Shown here piece by piece: positions 18,884 through 29,310 of a DNA stretch of 64,000 bases. The position numbers were made by a program, and so were the translations under genes. The stretch comes from Nocardia pseudobrasiliensis NBRC 108224 (GTDB taxonomy: Bacteria; Actinomycetota; Actinomycetes; Mycobacteriales; Mycobacteriaceae), in contig NZ_BDBS01000015.1 in NCBI RefSeq assembly GCF_001613105.1, positions 1 through 64,000 on the forward strand, written 5' to 3'. Every line of letters begins with the position of its first letter. Position 1 is the first letter of the stretch. The notes under the pieces are model-generated. The model did no database searches and had not been told where the DNA came from. It worked only from the letters and a program-made list of their open reading frames with translations.

Positions 18884-20150
18884 CGGCGCACCCGCACCAC
18901 TCGGCGATGCTGGGGCAGCAGCCGCATGATCTGGTCGAGTCGGGCGTCGTCGGGCCAGCCCACGATATCGACGCCGACCGTACCCATGTCCCGGTACATG
19001 GCGGTGCGCTCGAGCTGCCACATGCGGGCCAGAATCGGATCGAGATCCTCGCGAAAAGGCGTGCCGCGCAAGACATCCACGACCACCACCACATGTCCCC
19101 GCTTGCGCAGATCGATCAGCGCCAGCGCGAACTGGGTGTCGAGCAGCGTGGAGAACGCCACCACTATCGCGCCGAGCGGCACCGCGGCGTGCGGGGCCAG
19201 TGTGCCCGAGGTGGTGATGTGCTCATCGCCCACATCGAGCACGGTGTCGACGATGCGATAGAACTGCCGCCGCCCGATATCGGGCCGCAGCCAGCGCGGA
19301 GTCTGTCCGAGGCAGACCACGGCCGTGCGATCACCGGCCTGCAGCGCCGACTGCGCGACCTGGGCCGCGCCGCGCACCGACAGTTCCAGCGATTCCGAGG
19401 CCGGACCCGGCGCCTGCAGCGAGGTGTCCACCAGCACAACGACATCCGCGGCTCGATTGGTGAGCCGCTCGGTGACGTAGAGCCGCCCCCGCCGAGCGCT
19501 GACCGGCCAGTTCACCGTGCGCAGCTGATCGCCCGGGGCGTAGGCGCGAATATCGGCGTATTCGACGCCCGGCCCGTGCCGCCGGGTCAGGTGCGTGCCG
19601 ATGCGCTCCGGAAGTTCGGTGCGCGGCAATCGCATTCGCTGCGGATCGGCGATCGGGTAGACGTACACCCGCCCCGCTGGCAGCGATACCGAGGCCACCG
19701 CCAGTCCGGCCGGACTGAGCGCGGTGACCCGGATCGTCACCGGATAGCGGCCCCAGCGCCCGGTCGACAGCGCCAGCCGCAGCCCCGCGGGCGCGGCTCC
19801 GGAATCCACCGCCTCCTCGACCCGCACCTCGAGTCCCTCGACCGGTTCGGGTGTGCAGCGCAGCAGCGCGTGCCCGTCCTCGACGAAGGCCGCGACGCCG
19901 AGCACCACCTCCTCGGATTCGAAGCAGCGCAGCACATCCGCGCCGTCGACCTGAATTCTGGTGCGCGAGAGCTGGATCGGAGCCGTGGCGAGCACACCGA
20001 GCATCGGCGCGGCGAAGATCACCAGCTGCCAGCGGCCGAGGATCACCGCCAGGGCGAGCGCGGGCGCGGCAGCGACGGCCAGCATGAACACCAGAGCCGC
20101 GGGCCGCCAGCGCAATTCGGCCTCGGCGATCGACGCGGTATCGCGATGTC

Positions 20151-20154
<4 letters not shown>
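18880..20154 (-). CDS. DUF58 protein with a VWA-like domain
   Basis: 424 residues. Two transmembrane helices lie at about 20-70. The DUF58 core follows at about 200-330: GPGVEYADIRAYAPGDQLRTVNWPVSARRGRLYVTE is the characteristic region (RxYxxGDxxRxxNW), then VVLVDTS, a degenerate MIDAS-like start. DUF58 proteins pair with MoxR AAA+ ATPases, which are thought to help mature or assemble partner complexes. It overlaps moxR (4 bp) and the next membrane gene (4 bp). Confidence 0.92.
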
Positions 20155-21113
<959 letters not shown>

Positions 21114-21141
21114 ATTCGAACTCACACTCGTAGCAACCTTT

Positions 21142-21645
21142 TCACATCGACTGGAGCCGGCGCAGGATCTCGTCCAGAGCCGCGCGGCCGGGAGCGCGGG
21201 TCTGCTGATCACGCAACGCCGAGTTGGCCGGATCCACCCAGCGCCACAGCTCCGGGCCGAACTGCATCAGTCCGGCCGATTCGGTGGCCCGGCGATTCTT
21301 GGCGATCCGGTGGCCGCTGGACAGTTCGAATTCCTTGGCCAGCAGGGGGCGTAGATGGCGGTCCCATTCCGCGCGGGTGCCCTCGGACCGCTCGGCGAGC
21401 ATCTGGGCCCGGGCCCGCCAGCGGCGCAGCATATCGGCGGGACCGTTGTCGATCTCGTTGTCGGCCGGATCGCTTCGGCCCTCGGCGCGGCCGCGTTCGA
21501 CCAGCGTCCAGATCAGCAGGCCGAGCGCGCCGACCAGCGGCACGCCGACCAGCAGCGGGATCAGCGCGCGCTGACCGTCCAGCGCCGCCAACTCGATGAG
21601 CGCGATCAGCACGATCGCGCCGCCGACGATCACCGCACGGGTCAT
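21142..21645 (-). CDS. Membrane protein of the MoxR operon
   Basis: 167 residues: two hydrophobic helices at about 5-50, then a basic, soluble C-terminal region. No family is recognised. It overlaps the upstream DUF4129-type gene by 4 bp and lies 28 bp before moxR. It has the typical place of the small accessory membrane protein in actinobacterial MoxR-DUF58 operons. Confidence 0.82.
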   Translation of the reverse strand: MTRAVIVGGAIVLIALIELAALDGQRALIPLLVGVPLVGALGLLIWTLVERGRAEGRSDPADNEIDNGPADMLRRWRARAQMLAERSEGTRAEWDRHLRPLLAKEFELSSGHRIAKNRRATESAGLMQFGPELWRWVDPANSALRDQQTRAPGRAALDEILRRLQSM

Positions 21646-22577
21646 CGGACCACCTCTCCCTGCAGATCCTTCAACACGATCCGCAGCAGTTGCTCGGCCC
21701 GCATGCGCTGCCACTCCAGCATGGCGTGTGGACTGAAGCGGGCCTCCTCGAACAGCGCCACCAACTCCCGCGCCGAGGCATCGTGCAGCGCACCGCGTTC
21801 GAAGGCGCGGGCGAGCACCTCCGAGGGCGTATCGGAGATCAGCGGCGCGACCTCGCGGGCCAGGGCCAGGCCCTGTTCCATCGCCACATAGCAGGAGATG
21901 ATCGCCTCGCGCGCATCCTGGCCCGGGGCGGTCATGGCGGCCAGGCCCATCTCGGCGACCTCGGCCAGGGATACCGGGGCCTCCACCGCGGCGGGGGCGG
22001 GCACGGCGGGTTCGGGAGTCGGGGGGCGGCGGGTGCCCAGGGCCACGACCACCAATCCGGCCAGGGCCACGACGACCAGCGCGATGGCGGATCCGATGAC
22101 CAGCACCAACTCTCGATCGGTGAGATGCGGTGTGCCGGAGAACGGATTGGGCGGTGGCGGCGGCGAGGTGCCGGGCGCGGTCGGGGCCGCGGTGGGCGGC
22201 GGGGACTGGGTCGTCGAATCACCCGGCGCGATCAGGTGAATCGCCCAGACCACGGCCGCGAACAGGGCCAGCAGCGCCAGCGCGATCAACACCGCGGACA
22301 CCGTGCGGCGCAGCCGCCGGGGCGTTCGGTCGCGGGCCGGTTCGTGCGCGGGCATGGCCAGCGGCAGCCGGTGCCTGCTGGTGATCACCCCGGCCAGCAG
22401 GATCACCACCGATACCAGCGACAGCACGGGCATGAGCGCGACGCTGACCGCCGACGGCGGCGAGACGGCATGCGGCCCACCGGTTCCCGGTACGAATCCG
22501 CGCAGGGCGATTACGGCCAGCGCCAGCAGCACGATCGAACCGATCGCGCGCGGTATTGCCGTGCCCACCCGGCCCAC
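21642..22577 (-). CDS. DUF4129-type membrane protein heading the MoxR operon
   Basis: 311 residues with helices at about 10-28, 45-65, 90-115 and 160-185. A Pro/Thr-rich extracytoplasmic loop lies at about 120-150, and the C-terminal ~100 residues resemble DUF4129, a domain often found with MoxR and transglutaminase-like proteins. The GTG at 22577 is the start giving the N-terminal membrane segment. It overlaps the next gene by 4 bp. Confidence 0.83.
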   Translation of the reverse strand: MGRVGTAIPRAIGSIVLLALAVIALRGFVPGTGGPHAVSPPSAVSVALMPVLSLVSVVILLAGVITSRHRLPLAMPAHEPARDRTPRRLRRTVSAVLIALALLALFAAVVWAIHLIAPGDSTTQSPPPTAAPTAPGTSPPPPPNPFSGTPHLTDRELVLVIGSAIALVVVALAGLVVVALGTRRPPTPEPAVPAPAAVEAPVSLAEVAEMGLAAMTAPGQDAREAIISCYVAMEQGLALAREVAPLISDTPSEVLARAFERGALHDASARELVALFEEARFSPHAMLEWQRMRAEQLLRIVLKDLQGEVVR

Positions 22578-22731
22578 CGGACTCTCCCAGGAAACTCGCG
22601 ACTGCTGTAAACAGCCACATCGTTACATGCCGGACGGTTCGTCAGCGGGAAAATCGAAACACCGATACGACATACCTGCCACCCCCTGGTTGATTCCGCA
22701 ATCACCTGTGAAAGTCCACAATCACCGACTC

Positions 22732-23694
22732 CTACCGATCCGTTTGCGGCACAATCAGATTCATATACGTTTCGCATACCTCAAGTTCCCGTAATCGGCT
22801 CGCGGTCCGGTACAGATCGCGCACCGACGCGACCGCTCGGGTGAGCTCCTCGCGGCTGGTCCCGGCATAGAGGTTCAGCTCCGAATCCGCGTCGTAGAGG
22901 ATGTCGACCAGGTTCACGAAGCGGGTGCCCCAGTCCATCGGCACCGTGCGCAGCGGGGGTACCGCGCATACCGTCCAGCGCCGGAACCGCCGCGACAATT
23001 CCAGAAAGTCGGCGGCCGACAATATATTTCCGCACAGCTGATCGAAATCGATAATTATCTCATCCGCGGTCACAGCGCGGGCGCGAATCCGACTGTGCCC
23101 GACCGGAATTTCCACCGCGCCCGCATACGGTGCCGGACCGATGATGTAACGCCCCGCCGAGAATCCGGACAAATGTTCCTTGCCCTCGCGATAGTCGCGA
23201 GTTCCGTCGACCGCCACCACATCCATATGCGCGCGAATTCGCTCGATCGTCGGCACGAAGCGGTCGTGCCACAGCGGATTCGGCAGCAGACCCTCGGGCG
23301 CATAGTTCGAGGTGACCACGACGGTGACGCGCCGGTCGAACAGGCGCCGCAGCAGCCGCGCGATGAGCATCGCGTCGGCGATGTCGTGCACGTGGAACTC
23401 GTCGAAGCAGATCAGCGCGGCATCGCCGATCACGGCCCCGAGCCCGGCCTCGAAGGATCCGGCCGCAGCGATCCGGGCGTGCAGATCGGCGAAGAAGGTG
23501 TGAAAGTGCCAGCGCCGCTTGCGCGCGACGGCGGTCCGAGCGAAGAACTCGTCCATCAGCATGGTCTTTCCCCGCCCCGCCGGACCATACAGATACACCC
23601 CGCGCGGCGACCGCCACCGACTGCCGACCCGACCCGCCACCTCGGCCAATCGCCGCGCCGCCGCCTGTTGCCGATCGTCCAGGATCAGTTTCAT
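22732..23694 (-). CDS. zapE: ZapE/AFG1-like P-loop ATPase
   Basis: 320 residues. Walker A GPAGRGKTMLMD is near 38-49, Walker B LICFDEFHVHDIADA near 94-108, then SNYAPEGLLPN and FVPTIERI, all hallmarks of the AFG1/ZapE family. In E. coli ZapE associates with FtsZ at division; in mitochondria AFG1 supports protein quality control. The role in actinomycetes is not settled. A perfect 16-bp palindrome lies 15 bp upstream. Confidence 0.9.
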   Translation of the reverse strand: MKLILDDRQQAAARRLAEVAGRVGSRWRSPRGVYLYGPAGRGKTMLMDEFFARTAVARKRRWHFHTFFADLHARIAAAGSFEAGLGAVIGDAALICFDEFHVHDIADAMLIARLLRRLFDRRVTVVVTSNYAPEGLLPNPLWHDRFVPTIERIRAHMDVVAVDGTRDYREGKEHLSGFSAGRYIIGPAPYAGAVEIPVGHSRIRARAVTADEIIIDFDQLCGNILSAADFLELSRRFRRWTVCAVPPLRTVPMDWGTRFVNLVDILYDADSELNLYAGTSREELTRAVASVRDLYRTASRLRELEVCETYMNLIVPQTDR

Positions 23695-23709
23695 GACGAC
23701 CTCCTCGAT

Positions 23710-23725
23710 CCTCTGGATCCAGAGG
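23710..23725. promoter_or_regulatory. Perfect 16-bp palindrome upstream of zapE
   Basis: CCTCTGGATCCAGAGG reads the same on both strands with no spacer. It starts 15 bp upstream of the zapE start and 71 bp from the vapB start. It is probably a dimer-binding operator; it has no T-run that would suggest a terminator. Confidence 0.65.
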
Positions 23726-23796
23726 TAGTGCAGAACGGAGGCGACAGACCAGGAAAGTGTCTGTGATCACCGACGAATCCCGGTATACTGATCGGT

Positions 23797-24009
23797 ATGA
23801 CCGCCACGACCATCAAGGTTCCCAAGGCCACGCGTGACAGGCTGCATCGTCTGGCGGCGGCCCACGGACTGACGCTGGCCCAGCAGATCGACAAGCTCAT
23901 GGACGAACAGGCTCCCCGCCCCAAGCCCACGATCGGCGGCTATCGGAGCGAGCATCCGCTGAGCGCCGAGGAGATCGACGACCAACTCGCGGGGGGCTTC
24001 GGCGAGTGA
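23797..24009 (+). CDS. Ribbon-helix-helix antitoxin (VapB-like)
   Basis: 70 residues. The N-terminal half (TTIKVPKATRDRLHRLAAAHG) fits a ribbon-helix-helix DNA-binding fold, and the acidic C-terminus would bind the toxin. TATACT (23784-23789) lies 7 nt before the ATG with no Shine-Dalgarno sequence, implying a leaderless message. It overlaps the toxin gene by 4 bp. Confidence 0.88.
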   Translation: MTATTIKVPKATRDRLHRLAAAHGLTLAQQIDKLMDEQAPRPKPTIGGYRSEHPLSAEEIDDQLAGGFGE

Positions 24010-24443
24010 CAGCACTCGTCGTAGATACGAGCGCCATCGTCACAGCATTCGACGAGGCACATCCCGAGCACGAAGCCGTCGCACGAGTACTGCGCGATGA
24101 CGATCGCCTGCTGGTCGTATCGCCGTTCATCGTGGCAGAGGCCGACTACATGCTCTCCTCGCGCTTCGGCGCTCGAGCCGCGTTGAATTTCTCACGCGAT
24201 GTCGCAACGGGCGCATACGAACTCCCCGAATGGACCGCAGAGGACCACTCGACCGCGATGGATATCGCGAGCCGCTTCGGCAGCGGCAAAGACTACATCG
24301 GTATAGCCGACGCATCGAATGTCGTACTGGCCGATCGTTATCACACCACGACCTTGCTGACTCTCGATCAACGGCACTTCCGGCAGCTCGCACCCCTCTG
24401 GGGTGCGAGCTCGTTCACCCTCCTGCCGTTCGACAAGGACTAA
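24006..24443 (+). CDS. PIN-domain ribonuclease toxin (VapC-like)
   Basis: 145 residues. Acidic PIN residues are visible: Asp7 in VVDTSAIV, Glu near 44 in FIVAEADYML, and Asp near 98 and 102 in IGIADASNVVLADR. It should be an Mg-dependent ribonuclease held inactive by the antitoxin. The GTG start overlaps the antitoxin stop by 4 bp. Its last 4 bp overlap the end of convergent ltp2. Confidence 0.88.
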   Translation: MTALVVDTSAIVTAFDEAHPEHEAVARVLRDDDRLLVVSPFIVAEADYMLSSRFGARAALNFSRDVATGAYELPEWTAEDHSTAMDIASRFGSGKDYIGIADASNVVLADRYHTTTLLTLDQRHFRQLAPLWGASSFTLLPFDKD

Positions 24444-25615
24444 GCGACGCTCAGCACCAGGCCCGAGGTCGGAACACCGGTCCCTGCTGTGACTACGACG
24501 TTTTGTAGACCCTCGACCTGATTCACCGAATCACCGCGGATGAGGCGGACCGCTTCGGCTATGCCGTTCATGCCGTGGATGTAGGCCTCGCCGAGTTGGC
24601 CGCCGTGGGTGTTGAGGGGGAGGCGGCCGCCGAGTTCGATGGCGCCGTCGGCGATGAAGTGGCGGGCCTCGCCGCGGGGGCAGAAGCCCAGTTCCTCCAG
24701 TTGCATGAGGACGAAGGGGGTGAAGTGGTCGTAGAGGATGGCCGCCTGCATGTCGTCGGGGCGCAAACCGCTTTGGGCCCAGAGTTGTTCGCCGACCAGG
24801 CCCATTTCCGGGAGGCCGGTCATGGCGTCGCGGTAGTAGCTGGTCATGACGTACTGATCGGCTCCGGAGCCCTGGGCGGCGGCGGAGATCACGGCGGCGG
24901 GCTGGCGCAGATCGCGGGCCCGTTCGGCGCTGGTGACCACGATCGCGACCGCGCCGTCGGTCTCCTGGCAGCAGTCCAGCAGATGCAGCGGTTCGGCGAT
25001 CCAGCGCGAGTTCTGGTGTTCTTCCAGTGTGATCGGCTTGCCGTAGAAGTGCGCGGCCGGATTGACCGCCGCGTGTTTGCGATCGGCCACGGCCACCCGG
25101 CCGAAATCCTCACTGGTCGCGCCGTAGACGTGCATATAGCGTCGGGCCACCATGGCCACCTGCGCCGCGGGCGTGCCGAGCCCCTGCGGATAACCCCAGG
25201 CCGCATCGACGCCCGAGGAGGTCGGGGCGGTCGCCAATTGGGTGGAGAACTGGCCGAAGCGGTGTCCGGATCGTTCGTTGAAGCCGCGGTAGGCCACCAC
25301 CACATCCGCGATTCCGGTGGCCACGGCCATCGCCGCCTGCTGCACGGTCGCGCACGCCGCGCCGCCGCCGAACGGAATATTGCTGAAGAAGGTCAGATTC
25401 GGAATGCCGACCGCCCGGGCCACCGCGGCCTGGGTGTTGGTATCCATGGTGAACGTCGTCAGCCCGGTCACATCCTCGGGCCGCAGCCCGGCGTCGGCGA
25501 GGGCCGCGGTGACCGCCTCGGCGGCCAGCCGCAGTTCACTGCGGCCCGAATCCTTCGAGAAGTCGGTGGCGCCGATTCCGACGATCGCGGCCGAGCCGCT
25601 CAGCGCGACGCTCAT
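24440..25615 (-). CDS. ltp2: Thiolase-fold steroid side-chain aldolase
   Basis: 391 residues, thiolase superfamily (SCP-x/lipid-transfer-like). The C-terminal HGGQLGEAYIHG motif is present. With the DUF35 domain of ChsH2, Ltp2 performs the retro-aldol cleavage of the 17-hydroxy C22 CoA thioester, giving the 17-ketosteroid androstenedione and propionyl-CoA. Gene order fadE28-fadE29-chsH2-chsH1-ltp2 is the conserved igr operon order of M. tuberculosis. It overlaps chsH1 by 4 bp. Confidence 0.94.
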   Translation of the reverse strand: MSVALSGSAAIVGIGATDFSKDSGRSELRLAAEAVTAALADAGLRPEDVTGLTTFTMDTNTQAAVARAVGIPNLTFFSNIPFGGGAACATVQQAAMAVATGIADVVVAYRGFNERSGHRFGQFSTQLATAPTSSGVDAAWGYPQGLGTPAAQVAMVARRYMHVYGATSEDFGRVAVADRKHAAVNPAAHFYGKPITLEEHQNSRWIAEPLHLLDCCQETDGAVAIVVTSAERARDLRQPAAVISAAAQGSGADQYVMTSYYRDAMTGLPEMGLVGEQLWAQSGLRPDDMQAAILYDHFTPFVLMQLEELGFCPRGEARHFIADGAIELGGRLPLNTHGGQLGEAYIHGMNGIAEAVRLIRGDSVNQVEGLQNVVVTAGTGVPTSGLVLSVA

Positions 25616-26037
25616 TTCGACACCTCGCCCGCACTCGAGGCACGCAGTGCGATAACGACTTTCGCCTGAATATGCTCACCGAGACTGTCCCGCCCGACCA
25701 CCTCGAGCTGAATTTCGTCGCCCTCGACCGCGGTCACGGTCCCGGTCAGCGTCAGCGTATCCCCGGCGTACAGCGGCACGCCCAGGCGCACGGTATTGGA
25801 CTTCACCACCGCGCCCGGCCCGGCCCAGTCGGTGACGAACCGCTGCACCAAACCCATATCGGTGAGGATGTTGACGAAGATGTCCTTCGAACCGCGCGCC
25901 ACCGCCTTGTCGCGATCGTGGTGCACGTCCTGGAAGTCCCTGGTGGCCAGCGCGGTCGAGACCACGAAGGTGGGGTCGGCATGAATCACCAACTCGGGCA
26001 GGGTTGTTCCGACCTCGACGGCCAGGGTCGCGGTCAT
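25612..26037 (-). CDS. chsH1: MaoC-like hydratase small subunit
   Basis: 141 residues, single hot-dog domain with a hydratase Asp/His motif (DFQDVHHDRD near residue 35). ChsH1 pairs with the MaoC-like half of ChsH2 to hydrate the 17(20)-enoyl-CoA of the C22 steroid. It overlaps ltp2 by 4 bp and lies 73 bp after chsH2. Confidence 0.93.
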   Translation of the reverse strand: MTATLAVEVGTTLPELVIHADPTFVVSTALATRDFQDVHHDRDKAVARGSKDIFVNILTDMGLVQRFVTDWAGPGAVVKSNTVRLGVPLYAGDTLTLTGTVTAVEGDEIQLEVVGRDSLGEHIQAKVVIALRASSAGEVSK

Positions 26038-26110
26038 GCTACGCCTCCCTTCGCACGACCGAGGGGCCCTACGTGGTTACGCAAGCTGCCTCCTCCGGGC
26101 CCTGACTCGG

Positions 26111-27055
26111 TCATGCGATCACCTTCCAATACGGCAGTACATTGTCCTCGTCGAGCTTTTCGAAGGCCACCTCGACGGGCAGATCCACGCGCACGGCATC
26201 GGGTTCGACCCCGCGCAACTCACCCATCACCCGCACGCCCTCTTCCAACTCGACCAGCGCCACCACATACGGCAGCTTCCGGCCGGGCACCTTCGGGGCG
26301 TGGTGCACGACGTAGCTGAACACCGTGCCGCGACCGGACGCGACCACATAGTCCGGCTCCTGCGACCTGTCCTGCCACAGCGCCGGAATCGGCGGATGCC
26401 GCAGCGAGCCGTCGGGCAGTCGCTGAATGCGCAGCTCGCCGAGTTTCGCGCCCTCCCAGAAGAATTCGGTATCGCGCGACACGATGGGCCGCACACGCTT
26501 GCTCGGATCCTCTTGCGGTTCGGCAGGTTTCCCGGTGCCGGGCGCGAATTTCAGCATGCGGAAACGCATTTCGGTAACGGCCTCGTCGCCGACGTACCAG
26601 GTCAGCACGTAGGTCGCGAACCAGCCCTCGCCGAGCGCGGTGCGCTTGGGGCCGACCAGATCCTGCAGCCGGGTGCGGGCTTGCACTCGCTCACCGAGCT
26701 CGAGGTAGCGGTGATAGATCTGCTCGCAGTTGGTGGCCACCACCGAGGTGTACCCGGCCTGGTCGAGCAGATCGTTGACGGCGTTCATCGGATCGTCGGA
26801 CGGACGCGCGCCGTGCAGGCCCGGCATGGTCCACACCTGGGCCATGGCGGGCGGGGCGACGATACCGGGATGTCCGGCCGCGCGAGCGGCCTCGGCGTCG
26901 ACGTAGATCGGATTGTGGTCGCCGATGGCCTCGACCCAGTTGTTGATCATCGGCTGGTTCACCGGATCGCGGGCCACCCGCGGGGCGCACTCCCCCAGCG
27001 CCTCGACGCGCTCGCCCGCGGCGCGAATCTGCTCCGCTGTCATGGTTTCCGGCAC
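26111..27055 (-). CDS. chsH2: MaoC-like / DUF35 fusion, hydratase and aldolase partner
   Basis: 314 residues. The N-terminal ~170 are a MaoC-like hot-dog domain (GDHNPIYVDAEAA near residue 45), and from about 190 to the end a DUF35 domain (LRHPPIPALW). In the known system the first half forms the hydratase with ChsH1 and the second half binds Ltp2. Unusually, the DUF35 part has no cysteines at all (only Cys23 and Cys110 in the whole chain), so the zinc-ribbon common in this family is missing. It lies 9 nt after fadE29. Confidence 0.93.
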   Translation of the reverse strand: MPETMTAEQIRAAGERVEALGECAPRVARDPVNQPMINNWVEAIGDHNPIYVDAEAARAAGHPGIVAPPAMAQVWTMPGLHGARPSDDPMNAVNDLLDQAGYTSVVATNCEQIYHRYLELGERVQARTRLQDLVGPKRTALGEGWFATYVLTWYVGDEAVTEMRFRMLKFAPGTGKPAEPQEDPSKRVRPIVSRDTEFFWEGAKLGELRIQRLPDGSLRHPPIPALWQDRSQEPDYVVASGRGTVFSYVVHHAPKVPGRKLPYVVALVELEEGVRVMGELRGVEPDAVRVDLPVEVAFEKLDEDNVLPYWKVIA

Positions 27056-27064
27056 GGGAGACTC

Positions 27065-28234
27065 CTATCTCGGTACGCGCGGCAGCTTCAGTCCGGCGGT
27101 GGCGATCAGCTCGCGCATGATCTCGTTCACGCCGCCGCCGAAGGTGACCACCAGATTCTGTTTGGTGCGCCGGTCCAGCCAGCCCAACAGCTCCGCGGTG
27201 GCCGGATCCGCGTAATCGCCGTGCCGGCCCACGATCTCCTCGACCAGCCGACCGGCCTCCTGCAGCGCCTCGGTCGAATAGACCTTGGTGGCCGAGGCAT
27301 CGGCGATCACACCGGCGGGATCCTCGGCCGCGTGATCGGCATTCGCCGCGACCTGCCAGTTCAGCAATTCGTTGAGCCGCACCATGGCCCGGATGCGCCC
27401 GAGCGAGCGGCGCACGTCCGGATCGCCGAGTACGCCTCGGCGCAGCGCCCATTCGCGCACCCGGTCGTAGAGCTGTTCGATCTTGCCCGACGGGCCCAGG
27501 CTGATCCGCTCGTGATTGAGCTGGGTGGTGATCAGCTTCCAGCCGCCGTTCTCCTCGCCGACGAGCATGTCGGCCGGGACGCGGACGTTGTCGAAATACG
27601 TCGCATTGGTGTGGTGCGCGCCGTCGCAGGTGATGATCGGGGTCCACGAATAACCCGGATCGGAGGTGTCCACGATGAGAATCGTGATGCCGCGGTGGCG
27701 CGATTCGACCGAACCGGTGCGGCAGGCCAGCCAGATGTAGTCGGCCTCGTGCGCGCCGGTGGTGAAAACCTTCTGCCCGTTGACGATCCAATCACCGTTG
27801 GCATCGCGCACAGCGCTGGTGCGCAGGGCCGCGAGATCGGTTCCGGCCTCCGGTTCGGAGTAGCCGATCGAGAAGTGCACATCGCCGGAGAGGATGGCGG
27901 GCAAGAACTTTCGCTTCTGCGTATCGGTGCCGAACTGCTGCAGGGTCGGACCGACGGTCATCAGCGTCACCAGGGGCAGCGGGACATCCGCGCGCGCCGC
28001 CTCGTTGTAGAAGATCTGTTGTTCGAGCGGGCCGAAGCCCTGGCCGCCGTACTCCTCGGGCCAGCCGACGCCGAGGCGGCCGTCGCGACCCATCCGGCGC
28101 ACCACCGCGCGGTAGGCGTCGCCGTGCCGGTTGACCGCCATCTCGGCCTCCTCCTCGGGAGTGACGAGATCGGCGAAATAGGAACGCAATTCGTCGCGCA
28201 GCCGGCGCTGCTCGACGGTCAGGTCGATGAACAT
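27065..28234 (-). CDS. fadE29: Steroid acyl-CoA dehydrogenase, ChsE2 subunit
   Basis: 389 residues, complete acyl-CoA dehydrogenase. FAD-contact segments FSIGYSEPEAGTDLAALRT (near 125-143) and the C-terminal GGGVNEIMRELIA are present. With FadE28 it forms the heteromeric ChsE1-ChsE2 enzyme that desaturates the three-carbon side chain CoA thioester. The ATG at 28234 gives a start (MFIDLTVEQRRL) typical of the family. Its first 16 bp overlap the end of fadE28. Confidence 0.93.
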   Translation of the reverse strand: MFIDLTVEQRRLRDELRSYFADLVTPEEEAEMAVNRHGDAYRAVVRRMGRDGRLGVGWPEEYGGQGFGPLEQQIFYNEAARADVPLPLVTLMTVGPTLQQFGTDTQKRKFLPAILSGDVHFSIGYSEPEAGTDLAALRTSAVRDANGDWIVNGQKVFTTGAHEADYIWLACRTGSVESRHRGITILIVDTSDPGYSWTPIITCDGAHHTNATYFDNVRVPADMLVGEENGGWKLITTQLNHERISLGPSGKIEQLYDRVREWALRRGVLGDPDVRRSLGRIRAMVRLNELLNWQVAANADHAAEDPAGVIADASATKVYSTEALQEAGRLVEEIVGRHGDYADPATAELLGWLDRRTKQNLVVTFGGGVNEIMRELIATAGLKLPRVPR

Positions 28235-29283
28235 CGAGCTCCCAAACGATCCAGCCGGAACGACGCGCCGCCGAGCCAGCGGGCGATGTCCTTGGCCTGT
28301 GAGTAGTAGCGATGCAGCGGATGGGTCATATCGACCCCGATGCCGCCGTGCAGGTGATGGCATTTCTGCATGGCCGCGGGCAGTTCCGAGGCCACCGAGA
28401 AGGCCAGCACGTCCAGATCGTCGTCGATCCGTTCCTGTTGCTCCGGACTCGGATCCGGTTGGGCCAGTGCCCAATTCGCCGAGGCCGCGGCCACGTGCAG
28501 GGTGCGCGAGATGACGTACAGATCGGCGATCTGCTGTGCCACGGCCTGGAATTCGGCCAGCGGACGGCCGAATTGGTGACGGGTGCGCACATGTTCCGCG
28601 GTCAGGGTGAGCGCACCCTTGACCAGACCGTCGGCGACCGCGCCGATCGAGGCCAGCGCGAGCCGGTGCAGTTCGCCCGGACCGCCGGGCAGCAGCTGCT
28701 CGGCCGGAATCCGGACGTCCTCCAGATGTACCGAGAACTCCGGCATTCCGGTCGAGGCCGGGGTTTCCAGCAGTGTGACGCCCGGTGTCTCGGTCGGCAC
28801 CACCGCGATACCCGAATCCGTCGGCACCAGTATCCAGCGAGCCTGCGCGGCATAGGGCACGCCCACCTTGTGACCGGTGATGCGCACGGTACCGCCCTCG
28901 GCGACCGCGGCGGTCTCCGGCTTCACGGCGAACGGCGCGCCCGGTTCGCTCAGGGCCGCGGTGAGCACCGCGCCCTTGGCGACGGCCGGAAAGATCTGAT
29001 CCGCCAGGGCATCCGGTGCGACGTCCAGCAGCGGCAGCAATCCGAAGCCCAGTGTCGCCAGCGCGGGGATCTGCGCGGCGTCGGTGGCGAATTCGGTCAG
29101 CATGGCGGCCACCTCGGGCAGGCCCATACCGTCACCGCCGAATCGCTCCGGCAGCGCCACCAATAGCAGCCCGCTGTCCACCACCGCCGGCCACAGCGCG
29201 TCGTCACGCTCGCTGTGGCGCTCCAGCAAACTCACGACAACCTCGGCGACCGCGTCCTGGCTCTCGTCGTAGTCGAAATCCAA
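28219..29283 (-). CDS. fadE28: Steroid acyl-CoA dehydrogenase, ChsE1 subunit
   Basis: 354 residues of the acyl-CoA dehydrogenase family. The partner fadE29 follows with a 16-bp overlap in another frame, arguing for coupled translation. The C-terminus has the HLHGGIGVDMTHPLHRYYSQAKDI signature of this subfamily (seen in two parts). By analogy it is the non-catalytic or substrate-shaping partner in the ChsE1-ChsE2 heterotetramer. It lies 27 bp after the fadE34-like gene. Confidence 0.92.
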   Translation of the reverse strand: MDFDYDESQDAVAEVVVSLLERHSERDDALWPAVVDSGLLLVALPERFGGDGMGLPEVAAMLTEFATDAAQIPALATLGFGLLPLLDVAPDALADQIFPAVAKGAVLTAALSEPGAPFAVKPETAAVAEGGTVRITGHKVGVPYAAQARWILVPTDSGIAVVPTETPGVTLLETPASTGMPEFSVHLEDVRIPAEQLLPGGPGELHRLALASIGAVADGLVKGALTLTAEHVRTRHQFGRPLAEFQAVAQQIADLYVISRTLHVAAASANWALAQPDPSPEQQERIDDDLDVLAFSVASELPAAMQKCHHLHGGIGVDMTHPLHRYYSQAKDIARWLGGASFRLDRLGARCSST

Positions 29284-29310
29284 TTCAATGCTCCCGGTTG
29301 AGGTGTGGTG

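Noticed and set aside
28219..28234. Overlap of fadE28 and fadE29 as a programmed frameshift or a fused gene
   Set aside because: Both chains are complete and match separate subunits. A 16-bp overlap with its own start codon is ordinary coupling.
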